From NCBI GenBank assembly GCA_028386065.3, contig JAKUCV010004512.1:1-64000 (forward strand): 64,000 nucleotides of DNA. Direction: 5' to 3'. Positions 1 to 11,233 of the stretch are shown one piece after another. A program made the position numbers and the translations under genes. This stretch comes from Turnera subulata. Lineage: Eukaryota; Streptophyta; Magnoliopsida; Malpighiales; Passifloraceae. Every line of letters starts with the position of its first letter. The stretch's first letter is position 1. A model generated the notes under the pieces. It was given only the letters and a program-made list of their open reading frames with translations, had not been told where the DNA came from and made no database searches.

Positions 1-1078
1 ACCCACAAAACAACCCTGATTGCGCGAGCTCAGCCCAAGCTCGCTCAGAAACTCGCACTCCTTCCTTGCAAAACCCATCTCTGCATGGCCATAAAGAACA
101 CAACTTTAAGGCATCCATCACCAAAAATTGATCAACTTAACAACAAAATTGAAACTTTAGCTCTCCGATTCGATGAAGATAATTTTTTTTTTCTTTTTTT
201 ACAGCGAGTATATTTCAGCAAGGAGACAGATGACAAAAAGTATTGATCTTACTGCGGCAACCAAGCACAAAAAGCAAACAAACACAAATAGTAACGAATT
301 CCGGTTACCCGTGGCGGCAACAAAAAAAACTCTAAGATTAATATCTGTCTCTGTGTGTGGGCAAATAATGGATCAAAAGCAAGTGCAAAGAAGAGGCTAT
401 TAAGATGGAATAGTAAACTTACAAGCTTGGTGTACTACTTTGGGGGATAGGGGGATTGAATTAAACGCGAAGATCAGGAACAGAGTTGGGGGGGGGGATA
501 AGAACAGGACACGAAACGTGGAGTTCGCTTGGGGGAGTGTGTAATAAGTACAACTAAAATAAGAGACGTGAAGCTTAAAAAGTGTTGTGATTAGGCAGGG
601 AAACTCATATGATTCATTGTCCTTTTCCAAACTTTTTAACGTTATCGGAGGAACCCAGTGTAAGTGTGCATACGTGTCAATGCTTCATCACACACCTCAC
701 AGCTCGAAAATGGCTTCTTTCTTCTTTTCTTTTTTCTCTTTGTTTTACTCTTATTATCAGAAGGGAAGAAATGGTTCCTTAACTTCGTCATTGCCTGCTG
801 CAGTGAACGGATTAAATAGTCTTCTTCTCATCCTAATAGTACCGGATTTGTTGGGATTTCATTTCATTGAAAGTTATCTTCTTTCTTACCATAAAGATAA
901 ATAAAACTTCTTTTAATGAAAAAAATAATGATACTTTTTCTTCCCTGAAAAGGATGGTTTATCTTTTTATTTATGGCTTTTGATTGACGGGACGAGCAAG
1001 GTGTACGTATGATATGGTTTCGGGCTACTCTTTTTGTTATTTTCTTCTCCATGTGTCCCGGGTGGAATACAAGGGCAA
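1..1078. other. Intergenic, no gene seen
   Basis: AT-rich plant intergenic DNA with short poly-A/T runs and a run of nine or more G near 490. Several short open frames exist on both strands, but none shows a recognisable domain, and none continues into a splice-linked partner. I see no RNA gene here. Confidence 0.5.
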
Positions 1079-1322
1079 TTTTTTTTTTTGTCGCAGAAAA
1101 AAAAAGGCATCAGTGGTGTCATCATCGCTCCGTCGGTTCAGGCCCCGGTCAATACCGGTTACATCCTGGCATTAGACCCTCCTCATAGGAGAGACCGCCC
1201 ACCGGGGCACCAGCGGATACCCTCGCCTGCTACGCGTCATAGTGTCGGAGAGACCTCAGGCTCAACGGCCACCACCCCACAGTGTGGAAGCCTGGAAGGC
1301 CATATTCGGCCACATCACACTA
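1079..1322 (-). repeat. SINE-like GC-rich dispersed repeat, copy A
   Basis: About 240 bp that is much richer in G+C than its surroundings and has a close reverse-complement relative at 11002-11233. Read on the minus strand it begins near 'tagtgtgatg', runs through a conserved 'ggccgaatatggcc' block and ends in a poly-T stretch, a short linker and a terminal poly-A. That polarity suggests a short retroposon with a poly-A tail on the minus strand. I found no clear target-site duplication and no unambiguous RNA polymerase III boxes, so SINE is the best but not the only reading; a solo fragment of another retroelement is possible. Confidence 0.6.
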
Positions 1323-2160
1323 AAGATGGCATGCTAAAAGCTTTACCATTATTAGTACAATTAATCAACAATGCATTGATTTCATTAAACAATAAAAAAA
1401 GAAATCAGCCTACCTTACGCTTTAATATTGAGCGACATGATCGATGTAATTTATTTAATCCATCTTTTATATGATATGTTATTTTCTCAAGAATATGCTC
1501 ACGTATCCATCCTCTGCTCTTTCCCCAAACATGAGCCAAGACTTGGAATAGATTGTGTAAAATTGACAAATTAAGAGTTGCCTATTGATCAATGGTGCAC
1601 TAATTGCCTTCTTAATTCAATGTTTTAGTTTAGAAGGAACTAGTGCAAATAACTAATTGACCTACCCACCTGTATGGTTCATGGTTTCTGGTGATTTTAT
1701 TTTATCTGAAACAGAAAAATGAAATATATCAAGTTTGAAAGTCCAATATACATATGGCATTTTTTTGGGCCAGATATTTTATGGATTGGAGACATCCTTG
1801 GTTTCTACAAGTTAAGAGTAGGTTTAACTTTAAGACAAGTCTGACTGACAAGTGGCAATGTTACCAAACACACGGGTTTCATATGTTTTTTAGGGCACAG
1901 ACAATATTCCCGTATGTCTTCATTTACATATTTTTTCCTTTGTTTGCTAAAAAACGGATAATCATTAATACAAACCATTAAAAAAAAGGATAATAATAAT
2001 TATTTATCTCGTTACTTGTCCTATTTTGAGGAAAATATGAAATTGCGATGACTGTGACTACCTACTATCACTTTGACAATGAGTCTTACGTGTAAATCTT
2101 AAGTTGACAAGATAACCCCTCACGCGCCAACTATGTGCGTGAAAGTAAATCACTCGGTTT
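1323..2160. other. Intergenic, upstream of the CCX gene
   Basis: AT-rich sequence with no supported gene. The distal part presumably holds the promoter of the exchanger gene that follows. No convincing TATA box is visible; the transcribed leader appears CT-rich from about 2220. Confidence 0.4.
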
Positions 2161-2363
2161 TTTTCCTTGGGTCGGTCACAAACTTTAGCAAAAAGAAAAC
2201 CCCAAACCCAAAAGAAATCAAACCAATTCTCTCTCTCCTTTCCTCCATAGAATTTAGAAACAATACAAATCAATTCTCTCCCTCCCTCCATTCAAATACC
2301 CAACAATTTCCCAGAATCATATCAAATTGCTCAAAACCCTTTGATGATACACCGATTTCACTG

Positions 2364-2565
2364 GTAAGTCCTCAACTTTTTTGACTCCTATTGCGTTGCC
2401 TGGCTTCAATTCTGGGGGAAAGTTCGTAGCTTTTGCCTCAAAATCTAGGGTTGTCATTGCATGGGCAATAGCAATGGAACCCTAGACTCCGGCATCTGTT
2501 TTTTTGATCGCTTTGGACCTAATTGGTTCTGGGTTGATCGTAGATTGAGGAATTTTTATGCACAG
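2364..2565 (+). other. Probable 5'-UTR intron of the CCX gene
   Basis: A strong donor (g|gtaagtc at 2364) and an acceptor (tgcacag at 2559-2565) bracket 202 bp of T-rich sequence directly before the exchanger ATG at 2580. Splicing would leave a short leader from exon 1 and 14 nt before the start codon. Leader introns are common in plant transporter genes. This is inferred from the splice signals only. Confidence 0.6.
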
Positions 2566-2579
2566 AGCAATTGTTAGGA

Positions 2580-4514
2580 ATGGAGGTGTTCAATAGATTT
2601 TTTCACAGTTCGAAAAATCCCAAATTTAGGGGGATTTTCAATGGATTATGTATCATGGTCCTATTATTTCTATTCTACAGCCGGGATGGTTTTGGTCAAA
2701 TTTCAGCTCACGGAGCTGATTCTGTTGATGGGTCGAGTCTTATTTCGGTAGTTCGGAGGCAATTGGCTGGAGTCAATTCTAGCTTCTCAAACCTAGTTAA
2801 TGGGACTGATGATGATAATGATTTGGCTGTAAAGAATCGAACCGTTTGTGTTGGTTTGACTGAACATAAGGGTTATCCTAACGCATGTGAATATGTGAAG
2901 GCAATTCCGGAATGCTCATCTGGCGGGTTCATTCATTATCTCAAGTTCATATATTGTGATTGTGGTGATTTTAGATTGTTGGCTTTTGTGGTGTTGGGCA
3001 TTTGGCTTGCTGCTTTGTTTTACCTGTTAGGGAATACTGCTGCGGATTACTTTTGTTGTTCGTTGGAGAAGTTGTCTGGTCTTTTGAAGTTGCCACCAAC
3101 AGTTGCTGGTGTTGCGCTTCTTCCGCTTGGGAACGGAGCACCGGATGTGTTTGCTAGTATTGCTGCATTTGTTGGAAAGGATGCTGGAGATGTAGGTCTT
3201 AATAGTGTGTTGGGAGGTGCGGTGTTTGTAACTTGCATAGTTGTGGGCACTATTTCGCTATGTGTGGCTGGGAGTGATGTTCAGATTGATAGGCGATGCT
3301 TCATTAGAGATATCTGTTTCTTCCTGTTTACACTTCTGTCATTGTCGCTGATTCTGGTTGTTGGTGAGGTGAGCGTTGGGGCAGCTTTCGCGTTTGTTTC
3401 TATTTATATAATTTATGCAACTTCTGTCGCTGCTAATGAGATGTTGAGGAAACAAGCACGAAGACTGAAGCTAGATGCTGTTACTCCGTTGATTCCTGTT
3501 CGAGGAAGTGTTTTTTCCAAATCGGGTGGTGAAGAGGATATAAGTATTTATAGTCCTCTGCTTGACATTGAAGCCGATGATGATGTACCCCATTTACCTC
3601 CTTCCCTGCCATCCTGGATGTGGGCATCAAATGTGGCAATATATTCCAATCACTCATCATCAAAAATTAACTCAATGAATGAAGAGCGTCCTCCATGGGG
3701 CTGGAGTGAGGATAATCTGGAAATCGATGCTTCCCCTTCCTCATATTCCAGGTTTATGACTATGTTGGAGATGCCTCTGATGGTACCGAGACGGTTAACC
3801 ATTCCCTTAGTTGATGAGGATTCATGGTCTAAGCCATATGCTGTTGCAAGTGCCATATTATCTCCTATTCTTCTGGCTTTTCTGTGGAATAGTCAAGATG
3901 ATGCAGATTCTGAAAGCAAAACTATAATATATCTTGGAGGCTTTATTGTCGGTTGCACTCTAGGTGTTCTTGCGTACCAGAACACAAAAACTGAACATCC
4001 ACCACAGAAGTTTTTGCTTGCCTGGGTTTTTGGGGGGTTCTTGATGAGTATTGCATGGTTTTACATGATAGCTAATGAACTTGTTGCTCTGCTGGTGGCA
4101 ATTGGCTTGGCCATGGGAGTTAATCCAGCAATCCTTGGATTGACTGTGTTGGCATGGGGCAACTCCACAGGTGATTTGGTGTCAAATGTTGCATTGTCCA
4201 TGAATGGTGGTGACAGCGTACAGATTGCCATGTCTGGGTGCTATGCCGGGCCGATGTTCAACACACTCGTTGGTTTGGGAATCTCAATGATACTAGGAGC
4301 TTGGTCACACAGCAGTGGCGTGTACGCAATTCCTCTAGACAGTAGCTTGTTTTTCACAATGGGGTTTCTCATGGCAGGACTAATCTGGGCACTTATCGTT
4401 TTGCCACGCAATGACATGCGTCCCAACAAGACGTTAGGGATGGGCCTCATTAGCCTCTATCTGGCGTTTCTGTTAGTGAGGGTGAGTCTTGCCATGGGGC
4501 ATAAGTCAAGTTGA
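2580..4514 (+). CDS. CCX: Cation/calcium exchanger, CCX3/CCX4 type
   Basis: Membrane antiporter of the CaCA superfamily (CCX clade, formerly CAX7-11). It probably exchanges K+/Na+/Mn2+/Ca2+ against protons or cations at an endomembrane. The uninterrupted frame encodes 644 aa from the ATG at 2580; the frame is open a few codons further upstream without an ATG. Visible features are an N-terminal hydrophobic anchor at about residues 22-34, a long hydrophilic lumenal loop with cysteines, the first alpha repeat with GNGAPDVF at 184-191, an acidic central cytosolic loop at about 300-410, and the second alpha repeat with GNSTGD at 527-532. Multiple membrane helices surround each repeat. The length matches the CCX3/4 subgroup rather than the shorter CCX1/2. 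The CDS has no intron, as expected for CCX genes. Substrate choice cannot be read from sequence. Confidence 0.93.
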   Translation: MEVFNRFFHSSKNPKFRGIFNGLCIMVLLFLFYSRDGFGQISAHGADSVDGSSLISVVRRQLAGVNSSFSNLVNGTDDDNDLAVKNRTVCVGLTEHKGYPNACEYVKAIPECSSGGFIHYLKFIYCDCGDFRLLAFVVLGIWLAALFYLLGNTAADYFCCSLEKLSGLLKLPPTVAGVALLPLGNGAPDVFASIAAFVGKDAGDVGLNSVLGGAVFVTCIVVGTISLCVAGSDVQIDRRCFIRDICFFLFTLLSLSLILVVGEVSVGAAFAFVSIYIIYATSVAANEMLRKQARRLKLDAVTPLIPVRGSVFSKSGGEEDISIYSPLLDIEADDDVPHLPPSLPSWMWASNVAIYSNHSSSKINSMNEERPPWGWSEDNLEIDASPSSYSRFMTMLEMPLMVPRRLTIPLVDEDSWSKPYAVASAILSPILLAFLWNSQDDADSESKTIIYLGGFIVGCTLGVLAYQNTKTEHPPQKFLLAWVFGGFLMSIAWFYMIANELVALLVAIGLAMGVNPAILGLTVLAWGNSTGDLVSNVALSMNGGDSVQIAMSGCYAGPMFNTLVGLGISMILGAWSHSSGVYAIPLDSSLFFTMGFLMAGLIWALIVLPRNDMRPNKTLGMGLISLYLAFLLVRVSLAMGHKSS

Positions 4515-6411
4515 CCAAACTGCTGTTCTTCTGCTGCAGTTGCATCTGTAACATATGACAATCTGACACCTTGATCCATAAGACTGTATTTATATTCTGT
4601 ACATTGTAGTTAGTATCTCCTGATAGATTCTGAGAGTGTCCCATCCTTGTGATGGGCTCATACCTCAACCGATTATTGGAGTATCATCATGCTGAAAGAT
4701 GAATACTGCAGCCGGCTTCTGGCATCTTGTGCTTCCATTGTTGTGTGTGTATTTTTTTACTAGAGATTACTTACACTAGGAATATATGATGATACAACTA
4801 CTCCCAATTCAGGTTTCCTTTTATTGATGTTTAAAGCAACCAGATTATTACAGAATCATTATGCTAAGTTTAGTCCCTTGTTTGGCACCGTAGATTAGAA
4901 GGAATTGCTACAGGTGATGGGAAGGTATGAGGGAGAAATTGTGAATAACATTGTTTTTAAACAGCCTATGTGCTCGTCTGAGGGGAAATGGATTCATGGG
5001 TTATATGCATGCCCTCTTGCCTTGTAATCTGTTTCTTGTTGAGCTTTAAGCCATCTATGGCGTGCTCTGTATTGCGTGGGGTCTTGGGGTACTGCATATG
5101 CTCCAGGGAATTGATTGGAGAATCTCCCATTCCTGGAAAGGATTCCTACCTTGTTAGCCTGGTCCTGGGATGTTTCAATTCCATCATTTTATTTCGGTTG
5201 GCCAACTTCGCTGCAAATAGCTTGGCAAAAAAGAGCATTGGCCCTTCAAAATTTTTCATACCCTACCAGATCCCGTTAATTTTTGTACGTTGCTAGCTAG
5301 TTTCTTTTTTTTTTTTTTATATGTGCTCGTGGCTAAAGCCACTTATGTACACTATGCAATTATTTATAACACAGTAGGAGCACTTTTAATTTGTTAAAGC
5401 ACGAAAACTCATTTTGCCTTAAGATATAAAATTGGGGAAAAGAAAGAAATTAAAAAAAAGGAGGGGCAGAGAGAAATAGACCACTCCCAAAATAGTTTTC
5501 TTGAAATTCTTTTTGGCAAAAGCGATAAAAATTTTCGTTTTTTGGAGAGGGAAAAGACAGAAGAGACGGATAACCCAGAAAATAAATAAGAAAAAGTTCC
5601 ACTGTCGCGATTTTTATTCCTCCCAATCCAGGGAGAAACTGGAGAGAAATATTACGAATGTGTGTTCCTCTAGGCTGCAAACCAAGGACTTACGTAGACA
5701 TTATCGTGTATAATTGTGCTCCTGACAAAGAGTTTTTTCTTATGCAGTTCTCGTCCATGAAACTGAAACCCATGTTCTCGGCATTTTTTTTATATGTCGA
5801 ATGCCTTGTAAGAAAGTGCCAGAATGGTGCTATCTATCTATCCTACAATTTTGTGGTAGATATTCAAGATTCTTCTTTCTTCTGGACACCTAACCCCATC
5901 CAAGATTCAACTCCTTCCCCAACTACTTTACCTTTACAATCTTTTATCATCATTTTTTCTCATTACTGAGCTTACTACAATTAAGCTTGTTTTTCTTCTC
6001 ATCACCCTCCAATGAAACCATCTTCCCTCCCAAAGAAATCAATGGTAGCGTTGATTACAACACACCATAACTTTCCTTTCTTTTTGTTTCAAAGGAAGGA
6101 GTTACCCGGACAACCACGCTCTGCTATGCATGGGATGGGAACAAATCATACAAATACCACCAATCCAATCATAGCCCAACAAGTACAATGCATCTAGACA
6201 GACAGACACTGCACTAAAAAAAATATAGAGACAATAGACGGAACTTTCGAACAAAAAGCCAACAAAAGTACAAAAAACAACGGAAAGCAGAAAAAAAGAA
6301 AGAACAGAAACACTACTATTGGTGGTTAGACTTAGAACTATATCGGGAATCTCCACCATTCCTCTCCACTCTTCCTTCCAATTTCTCTGGAACTAAAAAC
6401 ACAACATAGCC
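4515..6411. other. Intergenic between CCX and subtilase genes
   Basis: Holds the 3' UTR of the exchanger gene and the promoter/leader of the subtilase gene. An open frame at 4988-5296 has hydrophobic stretches, but no family signature and no supporting start context, so I do not call it a gene. A poly-T run sits near 5310. The 150 bp before 6412 are CT- and A-rich, as in many plant leaders. Confidence 0.4.
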
Positions 6412-8748
6412 ATGGCCAATCCCTCCATCTCCTTCTTCCACCTCCTCCTCCTCTTCTTCTTCCTCTCAGCCCTAACAACCCTACCTTCCACCTCATCATC
6501 ATCAGATCATCCACAAAACTTCATCATCCACGTCTCCAAATCCGAGAAGCCGACCCTCTTCTCCTCCCACCACGACTGGTACACCTCCATCATCCGCTCC
6601 CTCCCTCCATCCCCTCACCCCACCAAGCTCATCTACTCCTACACCCGCGCCATCCACGGCTTCTCCGCCCGCCTCTCCCCTTCCCAGGCCGCCCATCTCA
6701 CCCGTCTCCCGGGCATTCTCTCCGTCGTCCCCGACCAAATCCGCCACCTCCACACCACCCACACCCCCAACTTCTTAGGCCTCTCTTCCTCCTCCGGCCT
6801 CTGGAGAAACGCCGGCTATGGCGACGGCGTCATCATAGGCGTCCTGGACACCGGGATATGGCCCGAACACCCCAGTTTCTCGGATTCCGACCTGTCGGAT
6901 GATGTTCCTGACTACTGGAAAGGGTCCTGCGAGACACGACCCGACTTCCCCGCTTCTTCTTGTAATAAGAAACTCATTGGCGCGAAGGCTTTCTTTCAAG
7001 GTTATGTGGCTCATAAAGGAAGTCCTATCGATAACGTGAAGGAATTTGAATCTCCAAGAGATACAGAAGGTCATGGCACACACACGGCATCGACCGCAGC
7101 CGGATCTTTGGTCCAAAATGCGAGCTTGTTCCATTACGCGCAGGGAGAAGCCCGTGGTATGGCTATGAAAGCAAGAGTAGCTGCATACAAGATTTGCTGG
7201 AGTCTGGGTTGCTTTGACTCTGATATTCTTGCTGCCATGGACCAAGCTATCTATGATGGGGTTCATGTGATCTCTTTGTCTGTTGGTGCTAACGGTTATG
7301 CTCCTCAATATGATCATGATTCGATCGCGATTGGTGCGTTTAGTGCATCAAAGCACGGGATTGTTGTGTCTTGTTCTGCAGGGAATTCTGGGCCGAATCC
7401 ATACACTGCTGTTAATATTGCTCCTTGGATTCTCACCGTTGGTGCTTCTACTGTTGACAGGGAGTTCCCGGCTGATGTTGTGCTGGGAGATAACAGGACT
7501 TTTGGTGGGGTTTCTCTTTACGCCGGTGAACCCCTCGTTGACTTTAAGCTTCGTTTGGTGTATGCAGGTGATTGTGGGAGTAGGTATTGTTATGTGGGGA
7601 GCTTAAGCCCTTCTCTAGCTCAGGGGAAGATTGTTGTGTGCGATCGAGGAGTGAATGCAAGAGTGGAGAAGGGAAGTGCTGTGAAGCTTGCTGGTGGGTT
7701 AGGGATGATATTGGCAAATACAGAAGATAATGGAGAGGAGCTAATTGCAGATTCCCATCTGGTGCCGGCTACTATGGTTGGTGAAATTGCAGGGAATCAG
7801 ATCAAGGAATACATCAAATTGGCCCAGTATCCTACTGCTACAATTGTGTTCCGTGGAACTATAATAGGGGACTCCCCTGCAGCTCCTAAAGTTGCAGCCT
7901 TTTCTAGCCGTGGTCCTAATCATTTGACTCCGGAGATTCTGAAGCCGGATGTTATTGGTCCCGGAGTTAATATCTTGGCTGGTTGGACTGGATCTGTTGG
8001 ACCAACTGATTTGGACATTGATCCCAGGAGGGTGGAATTCAACATTATTTCAGGTACCTCAATGTCATGTCCTCATGTTAGTGGAATTGCTGCTTTGCTT
8101 AGGAAATCATACCCTGATTGGTCACCTGCTGCTATAAAATCCGCTTTAGTTACTACTGCATATAATCTAGACAACTCGAGACAGAAAATTAAGGATCTTG
8201 CTAGTGGTAAAGAATCAACACCCTTCATTCATGGGGGTGGTCATGTAGATCCCAATGGTGCTCTTAATCCTGGACTTGTGTATGACATCGACACCAGCGA
8301 CTATGTTGCATTCCTTTGTGCAATTGGATACGATGCAAGGCGAATCGCGGTCTTCACCAGGGAGCCTACTACTGCAGATGTATGTGATGGAAAATTGGAT
8401 AGTCCTGGAAATCTCAACTATCCATCATTCTCAGTTGTTTTTAAGTCGAGTAACGATGTTGTCACATATAAGAGAGTGGTCAAGAATGTTGGGAACTCGG
8501 TTGATGCAGTTTATGAGGTTAAAGTGGATGCTCCTGCAAATGTTGACGTCAAGGTTTCCCCTAGTAAGTTAGTGTTTAGTGCAGAGAATAAGACCTTGTC
8601 CTATGAGATTACCTTCTCAAGCACCAGTTATGGTTTGTCTGCCATTAACGGCGAGTTTGGATCAATTGAGTGGGGTGATGGAGTGCATAGAGTGAGGAGT
8701 CCAATTGCAGTGAAGTGGAGTCAAGGGTCATCCAAGGCTTCCATTTGA
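6412..8748 (+). CDS. SBT1.4: Subtilisin-like serine protease, SBT1 group (SBT1.4-like)
   Basis: Secreted plant subtilase (family S8A) that would be processed in the secretory pathway and act in the cell wall or apoplast. One intronless frame encodes 778 aa, the usual length for SBT1. In order: signal peptide (about 1-25, Leu/Phe-rich core), inhibitor I9 prodomain (about 36-116), catalytic domain with Asp146 (VLDTGIWP), His221 (GHGTHTA) and Ser550 (SGTSMSCPH), oxyanion Asn325 (SAGNSGP), a protease-associated insert at about 370-480 carrying the VCDRG block, and a fibronectin-III-like C-terminal domain at about 670-775. All catalytic residues are intact. The first 500 bp of coding sequence are much richer in C than the rest. 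Its position next to a CCX gene mirrors Arabidopsis At3g14067/At3g14070 (from memory), which supports the SBT1.4 assignment, a type linked to senescence and reproductive development. Confidence 0.94.
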   Translation: MANPSISFFHLLLLFFFLSALTTLPSTSSSSDHPQNFIIHVSKSEKPTLFSSHHDWYTSIIRSLPPSPHPTKLIYSYTRAIHGFSARLSPSQAAHLTRLPGILSVVPDQIRHLHTTHTPNFLGLSSSSGLWRNAGYGDGVIIGVLDTGIWPEHPSFSDSDLSDDVPDYWKGSCETRPDFPASSCNKKLIGAKAFFQGYVAHKGSPIDNVKEFESPRDTEGHGTHTASTAAGSLVQNASLFHYAQGEARGMAMKARVAAYKICWSLGCFDSDILAAMDQAIYDGVHVISLSVGANGYAPQYDHDSIAIGAFSASKHGIVVSCSAGNSGPNPYTAVNIAPWILTVGASTVDREFPADVVLGDNRTFGGVSLYAGEPLVDFKLRLVYAGDCGSRYCYVGSLSPSLAQGKIVVCDRGVNARVEKGSAVKLAGGLGMILANTEDNGEELIADSHLVPATMVGEIAGNQIKEYIKLAQYPTATIVFRGTIIGDSPAAPKVAAFSSRGPNHLTPEILKPDVIGPGVNILAGWTGSVGPTDLDIDPRRVEFNIISGTSMSCPHVSGIAALLRKSYPDWSPAAIKSALVTTAYNLDNSRQKIKDLASGKESTPFIHGGGHVDPNGALNPGLVYDIDTSDYVAFLCAIGYDARRIAVFTREPTTADVCDGKLDSPGNLNYPSFSVVFKSSNDVVTYKRVVKNVGNSVDAVYEVKVDAPANVDVKVSPSKLVFSAENKTLSYEITFSSTSYGLSAINGEFGSIEWGDGVHRVRSPIAVKWSQGSSKASI

Positions 8749-9535
8749 GTTGTGAATGTGGGTTATGTGATTCTCATCAATAAGTTGATTGATCAATGGA
8801 TCCGGGAGGAATAGATTTGGGAAGAAGTTGCTGGCATTGTCTAGATGGTGGGCTTTTATCACCTCTCGTACAAATTACATTCCTGATTTAGCACAAATTT
8901 CAACGTTGTACAATGGTAATGATTAAGTTCTTCGAAATGCTTTGTAAAGCAAGGACTTTGTCTTCTTTTTTTTTGTTCATCATATATTGGAACTTCTCCG
9001 TGGTTGATTGGATACAGGATTCCTGTGGAAAGTCTATCTCATCTAATCTTCTGCGCTCTGCTACATTTATGTGATCTACTAATGTATGGAAGAAATCCAT
9101 CAAGAAAGTACACCTATTCGCTGAAATGATTTCTGCATATTAACTCATAGCAAAAATTGTATCTTGAACACATCTAAAAGATATTTCTGGGTTAGCTATG
9201 CCACACGTCCACATCTAATACAGAGAGAACATTTCAAGTCACTTTTTTTGGTTATGTAGCAGAAAATTACAAGGGATAGTGAATACCCTTTTTATCAAAT
9301 GACTAAGTTGGAGTTCAGTGATGTGTGAATTACTGGTGAGAAACAAAAGCCTCCATTTCAAGTCACAGAGATTACACAAAAAGGTGGGATGGAGAGATTA
9401 AACAAAAAGCCTCTATTTCGTTCATTCATGTGCTAGAACTCATTTCTAAGTTTGAGAAAAAGAATAGCAATCCCGTAAACAGACTATGTAAAGGGAATGT
9501 TAGCAGCTGAAAAACGATCTAGGTCGTTCAACAAC
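8749..9535. other. Intergenic between subtilase gene and tRNA-Ser
   Basis: Contains the 3' UTR of the subtilase gene. No further gene or repeat is recognised. Confidence 0.4.
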
Positions 9536-9617
9536 GTCGCTTTGGCCGAGTGGTTAAGGCGTGTGCCTGCTAAGTACATGGGGTTTCCCCGCGAGAGTTC
9601 GAATCTCTCAGGCGACG
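9536..9617 (+). tRNA. tRNA-Ser (anticodon GCU)
   Basis: An 82-nt type II (long variable arm) tRNA. The acceptor stem pairs GTCGCTT with AGGCGAC (one G-T pair), leaving G as the discriminator base. The A box TGGCCGAGTGG and B box AGTTCGAATCT are both present, and the anticodon GCT lies in cctGCTaag. There is no intron. A T-run directly after the gene (gttttgg, then ttcttttg) serves as the RNA polymerase III stop. The surrounding open frame at 9497-9739 is fortuitous. Confidence 0.97.
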
Positions 9618-10087
9618 TTTTGGATTTTCTTCTTTTGCAAAAGAAACCTTTTACCAGTCGTTGGTTTCCTATTTTTGCCCTTGTTTTGTCTTGTTTGAAT
9701 TTGGTCCAATTGCCCTCTGATTTCCTTTATAAGTTATAGATTTATTTCCACAAATATCATTTAGTTGGTGAGGTATATCAACTCAACATATCTATTCCGT
9801 ATAATTTTTCAAAATAAGAAATAAATAAACCCAAAAAGAAATCCTTAGGATATGATGTTATAGATTTTCTTATTCATTTAGCTAGAAGAAAAAAGAGAAA
9901 AAAAAATCTAAAAGGAAAAAAAAATCCTTAATAGATCTTCTATATTTATTTTCACAATTATTTATTTAAAGATTGATTTAAGAGTACTGATTCTGGATAT
10001 CTATAATCATTGATTTTGGTATCATGTTTTTAGAATTTGCCATTATTCAACCGAAACAACAAGAGGATTGTGATCCAGTTCTGTAAT
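9618..10087. other. Intergenic, AT-rich
   Basis: A- and T-rich sequence after the tRNA gene. No gene seen; the right end leads into the promoter of the first small basic protein gene. Confidence 0.4.
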
Positions 10088-10314
10088 AAGATCCGTTCAA
10101 TGGAATTAAAGATGCGCAAGTGATGCTTGCTTTTTGCATAAGGGTGGCTGCAATGAGGACTTAAATCAAAATCATTTCATCACAACATGGGAAGCTAAAT
10201 GGCCATAAAAGATGCCATTGGCTCCATAAATAGTGATACAACATCCTCCCTTTCTGCCTAGTCTTCCCATACATGGTTCCTCCTTCATACCTCTGACCTT
10301 TACACACTCAAAAA
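10088..10314 (+). promoter_or_regulatory. Promoter/leader of small basic protein gene 1
   Basis: Two blocks are shared with the region before paralogue 2. One is 'taaagatgcgcaagtgatg' (about 10107-10125 here, 11866-11884 there). The other is 'aaatggccataaaa' followed closely by 'ccattggctccata' (about 10197-10228 here, 11969-12005 there). A TATA-like 'cataaatag' lies at about 10224, and the leader ends in a CT-rich stretch with 'cacactcaaaa' just before the ATG, again as in paralogue 2. Shared blocks in otherwise diverged DNA suggest functional promoter elements or recent duplication. Confidence 0.6.
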
Positions 10315-10689
10315 ATGCCTACAAGCGTCCAAGATCAACCCCCAACTCATCATCGTCACACCGCCACTTCTCGGTGGCCGACTGGTCGGGGAATATTTCT
10401 ACATAGGCGTAAACGACCCGTAGTGCAGCTGGGTGGAAAAAGTCCACAGACCAGAGGATTCTCTTTGGCGAGAATTTTAAGAAAAATGCGCCTAAGCTCG
10501 CTAAAACTGAAGTACTTGAGCATGCTAAGAAAGCTTAAGCTTAAGAAGTGTAATCGCAGCAACACGATCAAGGATTCCCATGAAGCTGGGCCAACTTTGG
10601 AGGCTAACCAAATCAAGCTTCGCATGGAGAACTCTTTACTTGTTGGGGGGCCGGGGCTTGGTGGTTCTTTGTCCAGTTCTTTTTGTTGA
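10315..10689 (+). CDS. Small basic plant protein, paralogue 1 (possibly decaying)
   Basis: Encodes 124 aa of unknown function. It is one of three tandem relatives in this window (others at 12224 and 18374). Shared parts are an RWPT-type motif before a basic patch (residues about 21-35), a (V/L)xLGG motif, an RG..L.R.LRKMRL segment and a Lys/Arg/Leu-rich amphipathic helix ending in LMExS-like sequence. Compared with paralogue 2, the helix is altered: the EYYR box is replaced by KKCNR with a small insertion, several basic residues are lost, and the C-terminal 'PGMGVSF'-type tail is changed. It may therefore be under weak constraint. There is no signal peptide or membrane segment. Conserved upstream blocks indicate that promoter and gene duplicated together. 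The start is the first ATG after a CT-rich leader. Confidence 0.7.
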   Translation: MPTSVQDQPPTHHRHTATSRWPTGRGIFLHRRKRPVVQLGGKSPQTRGFSLARILRKMRLSSLKLKYLSMLRKLKLKKCNRSNTIKDSHEAGPTLEANQIKLRMENSLLVGGPGLGGSLSSSFC

Positions 10690-11001
10690 TCATATATTCT
10701 CACTCTCTTTTTTTTTTTTTTTTGCTTTGGCATAGATATCCTATACCAGTTTCCTTTAAGGGATATCAACATACTTAAACTAATTCAAATCAAGGTATCT
10801 TAGGAATCATAAAGTTGGCCTCTCTAACCAGTATAGAGTGTTGCCTCTCGAATTTGAGATTTCTTGATTAAGATAGAATAACTCCAATCAGTTCACCTAT
10901 GAATTTTTTTTTCTTTTCTTTTATTTGTTTTTTAAAAAAATCAATAAAGTGTATGAATTCTCAATACATGCAAAGATTATTGTATCTATGACACAGCCCA
11001 A
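10690..11001. other. Intergenic downstream of paralogue 1
   Basis: Starts with a long T run (about 10709-10724) in the 3' flank. A similar T run follows paralogue 2 near 12698, so it may be part of the duplicated unit. No gene seen. Confidence 0.4.
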
Positions 11002-11233
11002 TAGTGTGATGCGGCCGAATATGGCCTTCCACACGGTGGGGTGTTGGCCGTTGAGCCCGGTGATTCCCCGGTATTATGACGCGTAACAGGTGAGGGTGTC
11101 CGCTGGTGTCCCGGTTGGGCGGTCTCTCCTATGAGGAGGGTCTAATGCCAGGATGCAACCGGTATTGACCGGGGCCTGGACCGACGGGACGATGATGACA
11201 CCACTGATGCCTTTTTTTTCGACAAAAAAAAAA
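11002..11233 (+). repeat. SINE-like GC-rich dispersed repeat, copy B
   Basis: Reverse-complement relative of the repeat at 1079-1322, with the same order of blocks: 'tagtgtgatg', 'ggccgaatatggcc', 'gcggtctctcctatgagg', 'ggtctaatgccaggatg', then 'actgatgcc', a T run, 'cgac' and a poly-A tail at the right end. The two copies differ by scattered substitutions and by short insertions or deletions (for example, copy A carries an extra 'gcctggaag'-like stretch). The tail 'ttcgac-poly(A)' is the same as that of the retroposon at 19758-20609. No flanking duplication was found. Confidence 0.6.

Noticed and set aside
1034..1474. 146-codon open frame
   Set aside because: It runs through the SINE-like repeat and its flanks, and the relative at 11002-11233 does not keep the frame.
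4988..5296. Possible small membrane protein
   Set aside because: Hydrophobic stretches only; no family motif and no sign of splicing or promoter.
9497..9739. 80-codon open frame over the tRNA
   Set aside because: It is simply the read-through of the tRNA-Ser gene and its flanks; the tRNA has all expected features.
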